The notes under the pieces were generated by a model. That model was not told the DNA's origin and made no database searches. It saw only the letters and a program-made list of their open reading frames with translations. Both the position numbers and the translations under genes were made by a program. From the NCBI GenBank assembly GCA_031769625.1, contig JAUIMM010001409.1:620001-684000 (forward strand): a DNA stretch of 64,000 nt, read 5' to 3'. This DNA is from Taudactylus pleione (taxonomy: Eukaryota; Chordata; Amphibia; Anura; Myobatrachidae). Shown here piece after piece: positions 1-15,500 of the stretch. Within the stretch, counting starts at the first letter, position 1. Each line of letters opens with the position of its first letter.

Positions 1-1849
1 TCTGTACCTGCATGTGCGCTTGTGTCTATGTGCCAGCAGTAATGCCTATAGGTATATATACTGTACCTGCGTGTGTGCTTGTGTCTATGTGCCAGCAGTA
101 ATGCCTATGGGTATATATACTGTACATGTGTGTGTGCTTGTGTCTATGTGCCAGCAGTAATGCCTATGGGTATATATACTGTACCTGTGTGTGTGCTTGT
201 GTCTATGTGCCAGCAGTAATGCCTATGGGTATATATATTGTACCTGCGTGTGCACTTGTGTCGATGTGCCAGCAGTAATGCCTATGGGCATATATACTGT
301 ACCTGTGTGTGCGCATATGTCTATGTGCCAGCAGTAATGCCTATGGGTATATATACTGTACCTGCGTGTGCGCTTGTGTCTATGTGCCAGCAGTAATGCC
401 TATGGGTATATATACTGTACCTGCGTGTGTGCGCTTTTGTCTATGTGCCAGCAGTAATGTCTATGGGTATATATACTGTACCTGCGTGTGCGCTTTTGTC
501 TATGTGCCAGCAGTAATGCCTATGGGTATATATACTGTACCTGCGTGTGTCTATGTGCCAGCAGTAATGCCTATGGGTATATATACTGTACCTGCGTGTA
601 CCCTTGTGTCGATGTGCCAGCAGTAATGCCTACCTGTGTGTGTGCTTGTGTCTATGTGCCAGCAGTAATGCCTATGGGTATATATACAGTACCTTTGTGT
701 GTGCTTGTGTCTATGTGCCAGCAGTAATGCCTATGGGTATATATACTGCACCTGTGTGTGTGCTTGTGTCTATGTGCCAGCAGTAATGCCTATGGGTATA
801 TATGCTGTACCTGTGTGTGTGCGTGTGTCTATGTGCCAGCAGTAAAGCCTATGGGTATATATACTGTACCTGTGTGTGCGCTTGTGTCGATGTGCCAGCC
901 GTAATGCCTATGGGTATATATACTGTACCTGTGTGTGTGCTTGTGTCTATGTGCCAGCAGTAATGCCTATGGGTATATATACTGTACCTGCGTGTGTGCT
1001 TGTGTCTATGTGCCAGCAGTAATGCCTATGGGTATATATACTGTACCTGCGTGTGCACTTGTGTCGATGTGCCAGTAGTAATGCCTATGGGTATATATAC
1101 TGTACCTGTGTGTGTGCTTGTGTCTATGTGCCAGCAGTAATGCCTATGTGTATATATATTGTACCTGCGTGTGCACTTGTGTCGATGTGCCAGCAGTAAT
1201 GCCTATGGGCATATATACTGTACCTGCGTGTGCACTTTTGTCTATGTGCCAGCAGTAATGCCTATGGGTATGTATACTGTACCTGCGTGTGTCTATGTGC
1301 CAGCAGTAATGCCTATGGGTATATATATTATACCTGTGTGTGCTTGTGCCTGTGTGCCAGCAGTAATGCCTATGGGTATATATACTGTACCTGCGTGTGT
1401 CGATGTGCCAGCAGTAATGCCTATAGGTATATATACTGTACCTGCGTGTGTCGATGTGCCTGCAGTAATGCCTATGGGTATATATACTGTACCTGCGTGT
1501 GCGCTTGTGTCGATGTGCCAGCAGTAATGCCTATGGGTATATATATACTGTACCTGTGTGTGCGCGTGTGTCTATGTGCCAGCAGTAATGCCTATGGGTA
1601 TATATACTGTACCTGCGTGTGCGCATGTGTCTATGTGCCAGCAGTAATGCCTATGGGTATATATACTGTACCTGCATGTGCGCTTGTGTCGATGTGCCAG
1701 CAGTAATGCCTATGGGTATATATATACTGTACCTGTGTGTGAGTGTGTCTATGTGCCAGCAGTAATGCCTATGGGTATATATACTGTACCTGCATGTGCG
1801 CTTGTGTCTATGTTCCAGCAGTAATGCCTATGGGTATATATATACTGTA

Positions 1850-4800
1850 CCTGTGTGTGCACGTGTGTCTATGTGCCAGCAGTAATGCCTATGGGTAAAT
1901 ATACTGTACCTGTGTGTGCGCTCTTGTCGATGTGCCAGCAGTAATGCCTATGGGTATATATACTGTACCTGCATGTGCGCTTGTGTCTATGTGCCAGCAG
2001 AAATACCTATGGGTATATATACTGTACCTGCGTGTGCGCGTGTGTCTATGTGCCAGCAGTAATGCCTATGGGTATATATACTGTACCTGCATGTGCGCTT
2101 GTGTCTATGTGCCAGCAGTAATGCCTATGGGTATATATACTGTACCTGCGTGTGCGCGTGTGTCTATGTGCTAGCAGTAATGCCTATGGTTATATATTCT
2201 GTACCTGCATGTGCGCTTGTGTCTATGTGCCAGCAGTAATGCCTATGGGTATATATACTGTACATGTGTGTGTGCTTGTGTCTATGTGCCAGCAGTAATG
2301 CCTATGGGTATATATACTGTACCTGTGTGTGCGCTTGTGTCTATGTGCCAGCAGTAATGCCTATAGGTATATATACTGTACCTGCGTGTGTGCTTGTGTC
2401 TATGTGCCAGCAGTAATGCCTATGGGTATATATACTGTACCTGTGTGTGTGCTTGTGTCTATGTGCCAGCAGTAATGCCTATGGGTATATATACTGTACC
2501 TGTGTGTGCGCTTGTGTCTATGTGCCAGCAGTAATGCCTATGAGTATATACTCTGAACCTGTGTTTGCGCTTGTGTCTATGTGCAAGCAGTAATGCCTAT
2601 GGGTATATATACTGTACCTGCGTGTGCGCTTATGTCTATGTGCCAGCAGTAATGCCTATGGGTATATATACTATACCTGCGTGTGCGCTTGTGTCTATGT
2701 GCCAGCAGTAATGCCTATGGGTATATATACTGTACCTGTGTGTGTGCTTGTGTCTATGTGCCAGCAGTAATGCCTATGGGTATATATACTGTACCTGCGT
2801 GTGCGCTTGTGTCGATGTGCCAGCAGTAATGCCTATGGGTATATATACGGTACCTGCGTGTGTCTATGTGCCAGCAGTAATGCCTATGGGTATAAATACT
2901 GTACCTGCGTATGTGCACGTGTGTCTATGTGCCAGCAGTAATGCCTATGGGTATATATACTGTACCTGCGTGTGTGTGCGTGTGTCTATGTGCCAGCAGT
3001 AATGCCTATGGGTATATATACTGTACCTATGTGTGTGCTTGTGTCTATGTGCCAGCTGTAATGCCTATGGGTATATATACATACTGTACCTGTGTGTGTG
3101 CTTGTGTCTATGTGCCAGCAGCAATGCCTATGGGTATATATACTGTACCTGTGTGTGTGCTTGTGTCTGTGTGCCAGCAGTAATGCCTACCTGTGTGTGA
3201 TCTTGTGTCTATGTACCAGCAGTAATGCCTATGGGTATATATACTGTACCTGCGTGTGCGCTTGTGTCTATAAGCCAGCAGTAATGCCTACGGGTATATA
3301 TACTGTACCTATGTGTGTGCTTGTGTCTATGTGCCAGCAGTAATGCCTATGGGTATATATACTGTACCTGCGTTTGCGCTTGTGTCTATGTGCCAGCAGT
3401 AATGCCTATGGGTATATATACTGTACCTGTGTGTGTGCTTGTGTCTATGTGCCAGCTGTAATGCCTATGGGTATATATACATACTGTACCTGTGTGTGTG
3501 CTTGTGTCTATGTGCCAGCAGTAATGCCTAAGGGTATATATACTGTACCTGTGTGTGTGCTTGTGTCTGTGTGCCAGCAGTAATGCCTACCTGTGTGTGC
3601 GCTTGTGTCTATGTACCAGCAGTAATACCTATGGGTATATATACTGTACCTGCGTGTGCCCTTGTGTCGATGTGCCAGCAGTAATGCCTACCTGTGTGTG
3701 CGCTTGTGTCTATGTGCCAGCAGTAATGCCTATGGGTTTATATACTGTAACTGTGTGTGTGCTTGTGTCTATGTGCCAGCAGTAATGTCTATGGGTATAT
3801 ATACTGTACCTGCGTTTGTCTATGTGCCAGCAGTAATGCCTATGGGTATATATACTGTACCTGTGTGTGTGCTTGTGTCTATGTGCCAGCAGTAATGCCT
3901 ATGGGTATATATGCTGTACCTGTGTGTGCGCTTGTGTCGATGTGCCAGCCGTAATGCCTATGGGTATATATACTGTACCTGTGTGTGTGCTTGTGTCTAT
4001 GTGCCAGCAGTAATGCCTATGGGTATATATACTGTACCTGCGTGTGTGCTTGTGTCTATGTGCCAGCAGTAATGCCTATGGGTATATATACTGTACCTGC
4101 GTGTGCACTTGTGTCGATGTGCCAGTAGTAATGCCTATGGGTATATATACTGTACCTGTGTGTGTGCTTGTGTCTATGTGCCAGCAATAATGCCTATGGG
4201 TATATATATTGTACCTGCGTGTGCACTTGTGTCGATGTGCCAGCAGTAATGCCTATGGGCATATATACTGTACCTGTGTGTGCGCATATGTCTATGTGCC
4301 AGCAGTAATGCCTATGGGTATATATACTGTACCTGCATGTGCGCTTGTGTCTATGTGCCAGCAGTAATGCCTATGGGTATATATACTGTACCTGCGTGTG
4401 TGCGCTTTTGTCTATGTGCCAGCAGTAATGTCTATGGGTATATATACTGTACCTGCGTGTGCGCTTTTGTCTATGTGCCAGCAGTAATGCCTATGGGTAT
4501 ATATACTGTACCTGCGTGTGTCTATGTGCCAGCAGTAATGCCTATGGGTATATATACTATACCTGTGTGTGCTTGTGCCTGTGTGAGAGCAGTAATGCCT
4601 ATGGGTATATATACTGTACCTGCGTGTGTCGATGTGCCAGCAGTAATGCCTATTGGTATATATACTGTACCTGCGTGTGTCGATATGCCTGCAGTAATGC
4701 CTATGGGTATATATACTGTACCTGCGTGTGCGCTTGTGTCGATGTGCCAGCAGTAATGCCTATGGGTATATATATACTGTACCTGTGTGTGCGCGTGTGT

Positions 4801-7800
4801 CTATGTGCCAGCAGTAATGCCTATGGGTACATATACTGTACCTGCGTGTGCACGTGTGTCTATGTGCCAGCAGTAATGCCTAAGGGTATATATACTGTAC
4901 CTGCATGTGCGCTTGTGTCGATGTGCCAGCAGTAATGCCTATGGGTATATATATACTGTACCTGTGTGCGCGTGTGTCTATGTGCCAGCAGTAATGCCTA
5001 TGGGTATATATACTGTACCTGCATGTGCGCTTGTGTCTATGTGCCAGCAGTAATGCCTATGGGTATATATACTGTACCTGCATGTGCGCTTGTGTCTATG
5101 TGCCAGCAGTAATGCCTATGGGTATATATACTTTACCTGCGTGTGTGCGCTTTTGTCTATGTGCCAGCAGTAATGTCTATGGGTATATATACTGTACCTG
5201 CGTGTGCGCTTTTGTCTATGTGCCAGCAGTAATGCCTATGGGTATATATACTGTACCTGCGTGTGTCTATGTGCCAGCAGTAATGCCTATGGGTATATAT
5301 ACTATACCTGTGTGTGCTTGTGCCTGTGTGCCAGCAGTAATGCCTATGGGTATATATACTGTACCTGCGTGTGTCGATGTGCCAGCAGTAATGCCTATTG
5401 GTATATATACTGTACCTGCGTTTGTCGATATGCCTGCAGTAATGCCTATGGGTATATATACTGTACCTGCGCGTGCGCTTGTGTCGATGTGCCAGCAGTA
5501 ATGCCTATGGGTATATATATACTGTACCTGTGTGTGCGCGTGTGTCTATGTGCCAGCAGTAATGCCTATGGGAACATATACTGTACCTGCGTGTGCACGT
5601 GTGTCTATGTGCCAGCAGTAATGCCTATGGGTATATATACTGTACCTGCATGTGCGCTTGTGTCGATGTGCCAGCAGTAATGCCTATGGGTATATATATA
5701 CTGTACCTGTGTGCGCGTGTGTCTATGTGCCAGCAGTAATGCCTATTGGTATATATACTGTACCTGCATGTGCGCTTGTGTCTATGTGCCAGCAGTAATG
5801 CCTATGGGTATATATATACTGTACCTGTGTGTGCGCGTGTGTCTATGTGCCAGCAGTAATGCCTATGGGTTTATATACTGTACCTGCATGTGCGCTTGTG
5901 TCTATGTGCCAGCAGTAATGCCTATGGGTATATATACTGTACCAGCATGTGCTCTTGTGTCTATGTGCCTGCAGTAATGCCTATGGGTATATATATACTG
6001 TACCTTTGTGTGCACATGTGTCTATGTGCCAGCAGTAATGCCTATGGGTATATATACTGTACCTGTGTGTGCGCTCTTGTCGATGTGCCAGCAGTAATGC
6101 CTATGGGTATATATACTGTACCTGCATGTGCGCTTGTGTCTATGTGCCAGCAGTAATGCCTATGGGTATATATACTGTACCTGCATGTGCGCGTGTGTCT
6201 ATGTGCCAGCAGTAATGCCTATGGGTATATATACTGTACCTGCATGTGCGCTTGTGTCTATGTGCCAGCAGTAATGCCTATGGGTATATATACTGTACCT
6301 GCATGTGCGCGTGTGTCTATGTGCCAGCAGTAATGCCTATGGTTATATATTCTGTACCTGCATGTGCGCTTGTGTCTATGTGCCAGCAGTAATGCCTATA
6401 GGTATATATACTGTACCTGCGTGTGTGCTTGTGTCTATGTGCCAGCAGTAATGCCTATGGGTATATATACTGTACCTGTGTGTGTGCTTGTGTCTATGTG
6501 CCAGCAGTAATGCCTATGGGTATATATACTGTACCTGTGTGTGCGCTTGTGTCTATGTGCAAGCAGTAATGCCTATAGGTATATATACTGTACCTGCGTG
6601 TGTGCTTGTGTCTATGTGCCAGCAGTAATGCCTATGGGTATATATACTGTACCTGTGTGTGTGCTTGTGTCTATGTGCCAGCAGTAATGCCTATGGGTAT
6701 ATATACTGTACCTGTGTGTGCGCTTGTGTCTATGTGCCAGCAGTAATGCCTATGGGTATATACTCTGTACCTGTGTTTGCGCTTGTGTCTATGTGCAAGC
6801 AGTAATGCCTATGGGTATATATACTGTACCTGCGTGTGCGCTTATGTCTATGTGCTAGCAGTAATGCCTATGGGTATATATACTGTACCTGCGTGTGCGC
6901 TTGTGTCTATGTGCCAGCAGTAATGCCTATGGGTATATATACTGTACCTGTGTGTGTGCTTGTGTCTATGTGCCAGCAGTAATGCCTATGGGTATATATA
7001 CTGTACCTGCGTGTGCGCTTGTGTCGATGTGCCAGCAGTAATGCCTATGGGTATATATACTGTACCTGCGTGTGTCTATGTGCCAGCAGTAATGCCTATG
7101 GGTATAAATACTGTACCTGCGTGTGTGCACGTGTGTCTATGTGCCAGCAGTAATGCCTATGGGTATATATACTGTATCTGCGTGTATGCGTGTGTCTATG
7201 TGCCAGCAGTAATGCCTATGGGTATATATACTGTACCTATGTGTGTGCTTGTGTCTATGTGCCAGCTGTAATGCCTATGGGTATATATACATACTGTACC
7301 TGTGTGTGTGCTTGTGTCTATTTGCCAGCAGCAATGCCTATGGGTATATATACTGTACCTGTGTGTGTGCTTGTGTCTGTGTGCCAGCAGTAATGCCTAC
7401 CTGTGTGTGCGCTTGTGTCTATGTACCAGCAGTAATGCCTATGGGTATATATACTGTACCTGCGTGTGCGCTTGTGTCTATGTGCCAGCAGTAATGCCTA
7501 CGGGTATATATACTGTACCTATGTGTGTGCTTGTGTCTATGTGCCAGCAGTAATGCCTATGGGTATATATACTGTACCTGCGTTTGCGCTTCTGTCTATG
7601 TGCCAGCAGTAATGCCTATGGGTATATATACTGTACCTGTGTGTGTGCTTGTGTCTATGTGCCAGCTGTAATGCCTATGGGTATATTTACATACTGTACC
7701 TGTGTGTGTGCTTGTGTCTATGTGCCAGCAGTAATGCCTATGGGTATATATACTGTACCTGTGTGTGTGCTTGTGTCTGTGTGCCAGCAGTAATGCCTAC

Positions 7801-8060
7801 CTGTGTGTGCGCTTGTGTCTATGTACCAGCAGTAATACCTATGGGTATATATACTGTACCTGCGTGTGCCCTTGAGTCGATGTGCCAGCAGTAATGCCTA
7901 CCTGTGTGTGCGCTTGTGTCTATGTGCCAGCAGTAATGCCTATGGGTATATATACTGTACCTGTGTGTGTGCTTGTGTCTATGTGCCAGCAGTAATGCCT
8001 ATGGGTATATATACTGTACCTGTGTGTGTGCTTGTGTCTATGTGCCAGCAGTAATGCCTA
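1850..8060. repeat. Satellite block duplicated at about 4.2-kb spacing
   Basis: The stretch about 1,850-3,960 recurs at about 6,000-8,060. The GGTTATATATTCTG variant at 2,188 reappears at 6,341 (4,153 bp apart). The run of 51-bp, TATAAATAC and 63-bp variants at 2,742-3,480 reappears 4,210-4,212 bp downstream. The change from 4,153 to 4,212 is one extra 59-bp unit. Edges are approximate because the flanking sequence is the same satellite. Confidence 0.75.
4280..5770. repeat. Tandem 745-bp higher-order duplication
   Basis: Two adjacent blocks, about 4,280-5,024 and 5,025-5,770, share the same order of unit types at a constant 745-bp offset. The order is a GTGTGTGCGCTTTTGTC unit, a 51-bp unit, the 57-bp GTGCTTGTGCCTGTGTG unit, two CGATGTGCC or CGATATGCC units, then 61-bp units. 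Differences are scattered single bases, for example GAGAGCAG at 4,585 against GCCAGCAG at 5,330. Related blocks occur near 1,230-1,700, 41,090-41,500, 42,585-43,060 and 45,281-45,640. Confidence 0.8.
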
Positions 8061-9539
8061 TGGGTATATATGCTGTACCTGTGTGTGCGCATGTGTCTAC
8101 GTGCCAGCAGTAATGCCTATGGGTATATATACTGTACCTGTGTGTGCGCTTGTGCCGATGTGCCAGCAGTAATGCCTATGGGTATATATACTGTACCTGC
8201 ATGTGCTCTTGTGTCGATGTGCCAGCAGTAATGCCTATGGGTATATATACTGTACCTGCATGTGCGCTTGTGTCTATGTGCCAGCAGTAATGCCTATGGG
8301 TATATATACTGTACCTGCATGTGCGCTTGTGTCTATGTACCAGCAGTAATACCTATGGGTATATATACTGTACCTGCATGTGCGCTTGTGTCTATGTACC
8401 AGCAGTAATGCCTATGGGTATATATACTGTACCTGCGTGTGTGCTTGTGTCTATGTGCCAGCAGTAATGCCTATGGTTATATATACTGTACCTGTGTGTG
8501 TGCTTGTGTCTATGTGCCAGCAGTAATGCCTATGGGTATATATACTGTACCTGCATGTGCGCTTGTGTCTATGTGCCAGCAGTAATGCCTATGGGTATAT
8601 ATACTGTACCTGCGTGTGCGCGTGTGTCTATGTGCCAGCAGTAATGCCTATGGGTATATATACTGTACCTGCGTGTGCGCTTGTGTCTATGTGCCAGCAG
8701 TAATGCCTATGGGTATATATACATACTATACCTGTGTGTGTGATTGTGTCTGTGTGCCAGCAGTAATGCCTACCTGTGTGTGCGCTTGTGTCTATGTGCC
8801 AGCAGTAATGCCTATGGGTATATATACTGTACCTGTGTGTGTGCTTGTGTCTATGTACCAGCAGTAATGCCTATGGGTATATATACATACTGTACCTGTG
8901 TGTGTGCTTGTGTCTATGTGCCAGCAGTAATGCCTATGGGTATATATACTGTACCTGTGTGTGTGCTTGTGTCTGTGTGCCAGCAGTAATGCCTACCTGT
9001 GTGTGCGCTTGTGTCTACGTACCAGCAGTAATACCTATGGGTATATATACTGTACCTGCGTGTGCCCTTGTGTCGATGTGCCAGCAGTAATGCCTACCTG
9101 TGTGTGCGCTTGTGTCTATGTGCCAGCAGTAATGCCTATTGGTATATATACTGTACCTTTGTGTGTGCTTGTGTCTATGTGCCAGCAGTAATGCCTATGG
9201 GTATATATACTGTACCTGCGTGTGTCTATGTTCCAGCAGTAATGCGTATGGGTATATATACTGTACCTGTGTGTGTGCTTGTGTCTATGTGCCAGCAGTA
9301 ATGCCTATGGGTATATATGGTGTACCTGTGTGTGCGCGTGTGTCTATGTGCCAGCAGTAATGCCTATGGGTATATATACTGTACCTGTGTGTGCGCTTGT
9401 GTCGATGTGCCAGCCGTAATGCCTATGGGTATATATACTGTACCTGTGTGTGTGCTTGTGTCTATGTGCCAGCAGTAATGCCTATGGGTATATATACTGT
9501 ACCTGTGTGTGTTCTTGTGTCTATGTGCCAGCAGTAATG

Positions 9540-12500
9540 CCTATGGGTATATATACTGTACCTGCATGTGCGCTTGTGTCTATGTGCCAGCAGTAATGCC
9601 TATGTGTATATATACAGTACCTGCGTGTGCGCTTATGTCTATGTGCCAGCAGTAATGCCTATGGGTATATATATACTGTACCTGTGTGTGCACTTGTGTC
9701 GATGTGCCAGCAGTAATGCCTATGGGTATATATACTGTACCTGCATGTGCGCTTGTGTCTATGTGCCAGCAGTAATGCCTATGGGTATATTTACTGTACC
9801 TGCATCTGCGCTTGTGTCTATGTACCAGCAGTAATGCCTATGGGTATATATACTGTACCTGCATGTGCGCTTGTGTCTATGTACCAGCAGTAATGCCTAT
9901 GGGTATATATACTGTACCTGCATGTGCGCGTGTGTCTATGTGCCAGCAGTAATGCCTATGGGTATATATACTGTACCTGTGTGTGCGCTTGTGTCTATGT
10001 GCCAGCAGTAATGCCTATGGGTATATATACTGTACCTGTGTGTGCGCATGTGTCTATGTGCCAGCAGTAATGCCTATGGGTAAATATTCTGTACCTGCGT
10101 GTGCGCTTGTGTCTATGTGCCAGCAGTAATGCCTATAGGTATATATACTGTACCTGCGTGTGTGCTTGTGTCTATGTACCAGCAGTAATGCCTATGGGTA
10201 TATATACTGTACCTGTGTGTGTGCTTGTGTCTATGTGCCAGCAGTAATGCCTATGGGTATATATACTGTACCTGTGTGTGTGCTTGTGTCTATGTGCCAG
10301 CAGTAATGCCTATGGGTATATATACTGTACCTGTGTGTGTTCTTGTGTCTATGTGCCAGCAGTAATGCCTATGGGTATATATACTGTACCTGCATGTGCG
10401 CTTGTGTCTATGTGCCAGCAGTAATGCCTATGTGTATATATACTGTACCTGCGTGTGTGCTTATGTCTATGTGCCAGCAGTAATGCCTATGGGTATATAT
10501 ATACTGTACCTGCGTGTGCGCTTGTGTCGATGTGCCAGCAGTAATGCCTATGGGTATGTATACTGTACCTGCATGTGCGCTTGTGTCTATGTGCCAGCAG
10601 TAATGCCTATGGGTATATATACTGTACCTGCATGTGTGCTTGTGTCTATGTACCAGCAGTAATGCCTATGGGTATATATACTGTACCTGCATGTGCGCTT
10701 GTGTCTATGTACCAGCAGTAATGCCTATGGGTATATATACTGTACCTGCATGTGCGCGGGTGTCTATGTGCCAGCAGTAATGCCTATGGGTATATATACT
10801 TTACCTGTGTGTGCGCTTGTGTCTATGTGCCAGCAGTAATGCCTATGGGTATATATACTGTACCTGTGTGTGCGCATGTGTCTATGTGCCAGCAGTAATG
10901 CCTATGGGTATACATACTGTACCTGCGTGTGCGCTTATGTCTATGTGCCAGCAGTAATGCCTATGGGTATATATACTGTACCTGCGTGTGCGCTTGTGTC
11001 TATGTGCCAGCAGTAATGCCTATGGGTATATATACTGTACCTGTGTGTGCGCTTGTGTCTATGTGCCAGCAGTAATGCCTATTGGTATATATACTGTACC
11101 TGTGTGTGTGCTTGTGTCTATGTGCCAGCAGTAATGCATATGGTTATATATACTGTACCTGTGTGTGCGCTTGTGTCGATGTGCCAGCAGTAATGCCTAT
11201 GGGTATATATACTGTACCTGCATGTGTCTATGTGCCAGCAGTAATGCCTATGGGTATAAATACTGTACCTGCATGTGTGCGCGTGTGTCTATGTGCCAGC
11301 CTATGGGTATATATACTGTACCTGTGTGTGCGCTTGTGTCGATGTGCCAGCCATAATGCCTATGGGTATATATACTGTACCTGTGTGTGTGCTTGTGTCT
11401 ATGTGCCAGCAGTAATGCCTATGGGTATATATACTGTACCTGTGTGTGTTCTTGTGTCTATGTGCCAGCAGTAATGCCTATGGGTATATATACTGTACCT
11501 GCATGTGCGCTTGTGTCTATGTGCCAGCAGTAATGCCTATGTGTATATATACTGTACCTGCGTGTGCGCTTATGTCTATGTGCCAGCAGTAATGCCTATG
11601 GGTATATATATACTGTACCTGTGTGTGCGCTTGTGTCGATGTGCCAGCAGTAATGCCTATGGGTATATATACTGTACCTGCATGTGCGCTTGTGTCTATG
11701 TGCCAGCAGTAATGCCTATGGGTATATATACTGTACCTGCATGTGCGCTTGTGTCTATGTACCAGCAGTAATGCCTATGGGTATATATACTGTACCTGCA
11801 TGTGCACTTGTGTCTATGTACCAGCAGTAATGCCTATGGGTATATATACTGTACCTGCATGTGCGCGTGTATCTATGTGCCAGCAGTAATGCCTATGGGT
11901 ATATATACTGTACCTGTGTGTGCGCTTGTGTCCATGTGCCAGCAGTAATGCCTATGGGTATATATACTGTACCTGTGTGTGCGCATGTGTCTATGTGCCA
12001 GCAGTAATGCCTATGGGTATATATTCTGTACCTGCGTGTGCGCTTGTGTCTATGTGCCAGCAGTAATGCCTATAGGTATATATACTGTACCTGCGTGTGT
12101 GCTTGTGTCTATGTACCAGCAGTAATGCCTATGGGTATATATACTGTACCTGTGTGTGTGCTTGTGTCTATGTGCCAGCAGTAATGCCTATGGGTATATA
12201 TACTGTACCTGTGTGTGCGCTTGTGTCTATGTGCCAGCAGTAATGCCTATGGGTTTATATATACTGTACCTGTGTGTGCGCGTGTGTCTATGTGCCAGCA
12301 GTAAAGCCTATGGGTATATACTCTGTACCTGTGTGTGCGCTTTTGTCTATGTGCCAGCAGTAATGCCTATGGGTATATATACTGTACCTGCGTGTGCACT
12401 TATGTCTATGTGCCAGCAGTAATGCCTATGGGTATATATACTGTACCTGCGTGTGCGCTTGTGTCTATGTGCCAGCAGTAATGCCTATGGGTATATATAC

Positions 12501-15500
12501 TGTACCTGTGTGTGCGCTTGTGTCTATGTGCCAGCAGTAATGCCTATGGGTATATATACTGTACCTGCGTGTGTGCTTGTGTCGATGTGCCAGCAGTAAT
12601 GCCTATGGGTATATATACTGTACCTGCATGTGTCTATGTGCCAGCAGTAATGCCTATGGGTATAAATACTGTACCTGCGTGTGTGCGCGTGTGTCTATGT
12701 GCCAGCAGTAATGCCTATGGGTATATATACTGTACCTGCGTGTGTGTGCGTGTGTCTATGTGCCAGCAGTAATGCCTATGGGTATATATACTGTACCTAT
12801 GTGTGTGCTTGTGTCTATGTGCCAGCTGTAATGCCTATGGGTATATATACTGTACCTGTGTGTGCGCTTGTGTCTATGTGCCAGCAGTAATGCCTATGGG
12901 TATATATATACTGTACCTGTGTGTGCGCGTGTGTCTATGTGCCAGCAGTAATGCCTATGGGTATATACTCTGTACCTGTGTGTGTGCTTTTGTCTATGTG
13001 CCAGCAGTAATGCCAATGGGTATATATACTGTACCTGCGTGTGCGCTTATGTCTATGTGCCAGCAGTAATGCCTATGGGTATATATACTGTACCTGCGTG
13101 TGCGCTTGTGTCTATGTGCCAGCAGTAATGCCTATGGGTATATATACTGTACCTGTGTGTGCGCTTGTGTCTATGTGCCAGCAGTAATGCCTATGGGTAT
13201 ATATACTGTACCTGCGTGTGTGCTTGTGTCTATGTGCCAGCAGTAATGCCTATGGGTATATATACTGTACCTGCATGTGCGCTTGTGTCTATGTGCCAGC
13301 AGTAATGCCTATGTGTATATATACAGTACCTGCGTGTGCGCTTATGTCTATGTGCCAGCAGTAATGCCTATGGGTATATATATACTGTACCTGTGTGTGC
13401 ACTTGTGTCGATGTGCCAGCAGTAATGCCTATGGGTATATATACTGTACCTGCATGTGCGCTTGTGTCTATGTGCCAGCAGTAATGCCTATGGGTATATT
13501 TACTGTACCTGCATCTGCGCTTGTGTCTATGTACCAGCAGTAATGCCTATGGGTATATATACTGTACCTGCATGTGCGCTTGTGTCTATGTACCAGCAGT
13601 AATGCCTATGGGTATATATACTGTACCTGCATGTGCGCGTGTGTCTATGTGCCAGCAGTAATGCCTATGGGTATATATACTGTACCTGTGTGTGCGCTTG
13701 TGTCTATGTGCCAGCAGTAATGCCTATGGGTATATATACTGTACCTGTGTGTGCGCATGTGTCTATGTGCCAGCAGTAATGCCTATGGGTAAATATTCTG
13801 TACCTGCGTGTGCGCTTGTGTCTATGTGCCAGCAGTAATGCCTATAGGTATATATACTGTACCTGCGTGTGTGCTTGTGTCTATGTACCAGCAGTAATGC
13901 CTATGGGTATATATACTGTACCTGTGTGTGTGCTTGTGTCTATGTGCCAGCAGTAATGCCTATGGGTATATATACTGTACCTGTGTGTGTGCTTGTGTCT
14001 ATGTGCCAGCAGTAATGCCTATGGGTATATATACTGTACCTGTGTGTGTTCTTGTGTCTATGTGCCAGCAGTAATGCCTATGGGTATATATACTGTACCT
14101 GCATGTGCGCTTGTGTCTATGTGCCAGCAGTAATGCCTATGTGTATATATACTGTACCTGCGTGTGTGCTTATGTCTATGTGCCAGCAGTAATGCCTATG
14201 GGTATATATATACTGTACCTGCGTGTGCGCTTGTGTCGATGTGCCAGCAGTAATGCCTATGGGTATGTATACTGTACCTGCATGTGCGCTTGTGTCTATG
14301 TGCCAGCAGTAATGCCTATGGGTATATATACTGTACCTGCATGTGTGCTTGTGTCTATGTACCAGCAGTAATGCCTATGGGTATATATACTGTACCTGCA
14401 TGTGCGCTTGTGTCTATGTACCAGCAGTAATGCCTATGGGTATATATACTGTACCTGCATGTGCGCGGGTGTCTATGTGCCAGCAGTAATGCCTATGGGT
14501 ATATATACTTTACCTGTGTGTGCGCTTGTGTCTATGTGCCAGCAGTAATGCCTATGGGTATATATACTGTACCTGTGTGTGCGCATGTGTCTATGTGCCA
14601 GCAGTAATGCCTATGGGTATACATACTGTACCTGCGTGTGCGCTTATGTCTATGTGCCAGCAGTAATGCCTATGGGTATATATACTGTACCTGCGTGTGC
14701 GCTTGTGTCTATGTGCCAGCAGTAATGCCTATGGGTATATATACTGTACCTGTGTGTGCGCTTGTGTCTATGTGCCAGCAGTAATGCCTATTGGTATATA
14801 TACTGTACCTGTGTGTGTGCTTGTGTCTATGTGCCAGCAGTAATGCATATGGTTATATATACTGTACCTGTGTGTGCGCTTGTGTCGATGTGCCAGCAGT
14901 AATGCCTATGGGTATATATACTGTACCTGCATGTGTCTATGTGCCAGCAGTAATGCCTATGGGTATAAATACTGTACCTGCATGTGTGCGCGTGTGTCTA
15001 TGTGCCAGCCTATGGGTATATATACTGTACCTGTGTGTGCGCTTGTGTCGATGTGCCAGCCATAATGCCTATGGGTATATATACTGTACCTGTGTGTGTG
15101 CTTGTGTCTATGTGCCAGCAGTAATGCCTATGGGTATATATACTGTACCTGTGTGTGTTCTTGTGTCTATGTGCCAGCAGTAATGCCTATGGGTATATAT
15201 ACTGTACCTGCATGTGCGCTTGTGTCTATGTGCCAGCAGTAATGCCTATGTGTATATATACTGTACCTGCGTGTGCGCTTATGTCTATGTGCCAGCAGTA
15301 ATGCCTATGGGTATATATATACTGTACCTGTGTGTGCGCTTGTGTCGATGTGCCAGCAGTAATGCCTATGGGTATATATACTGTACCTGCATGTGCGCTT
15401 GTGTCTATGTGCCAGCAGTAATGCCTATGGGTATATATACTGTACCTGCATGTGCGCTTGTGTCTATGTACCAGCAGTAATGCCTATGGGTATATATACT

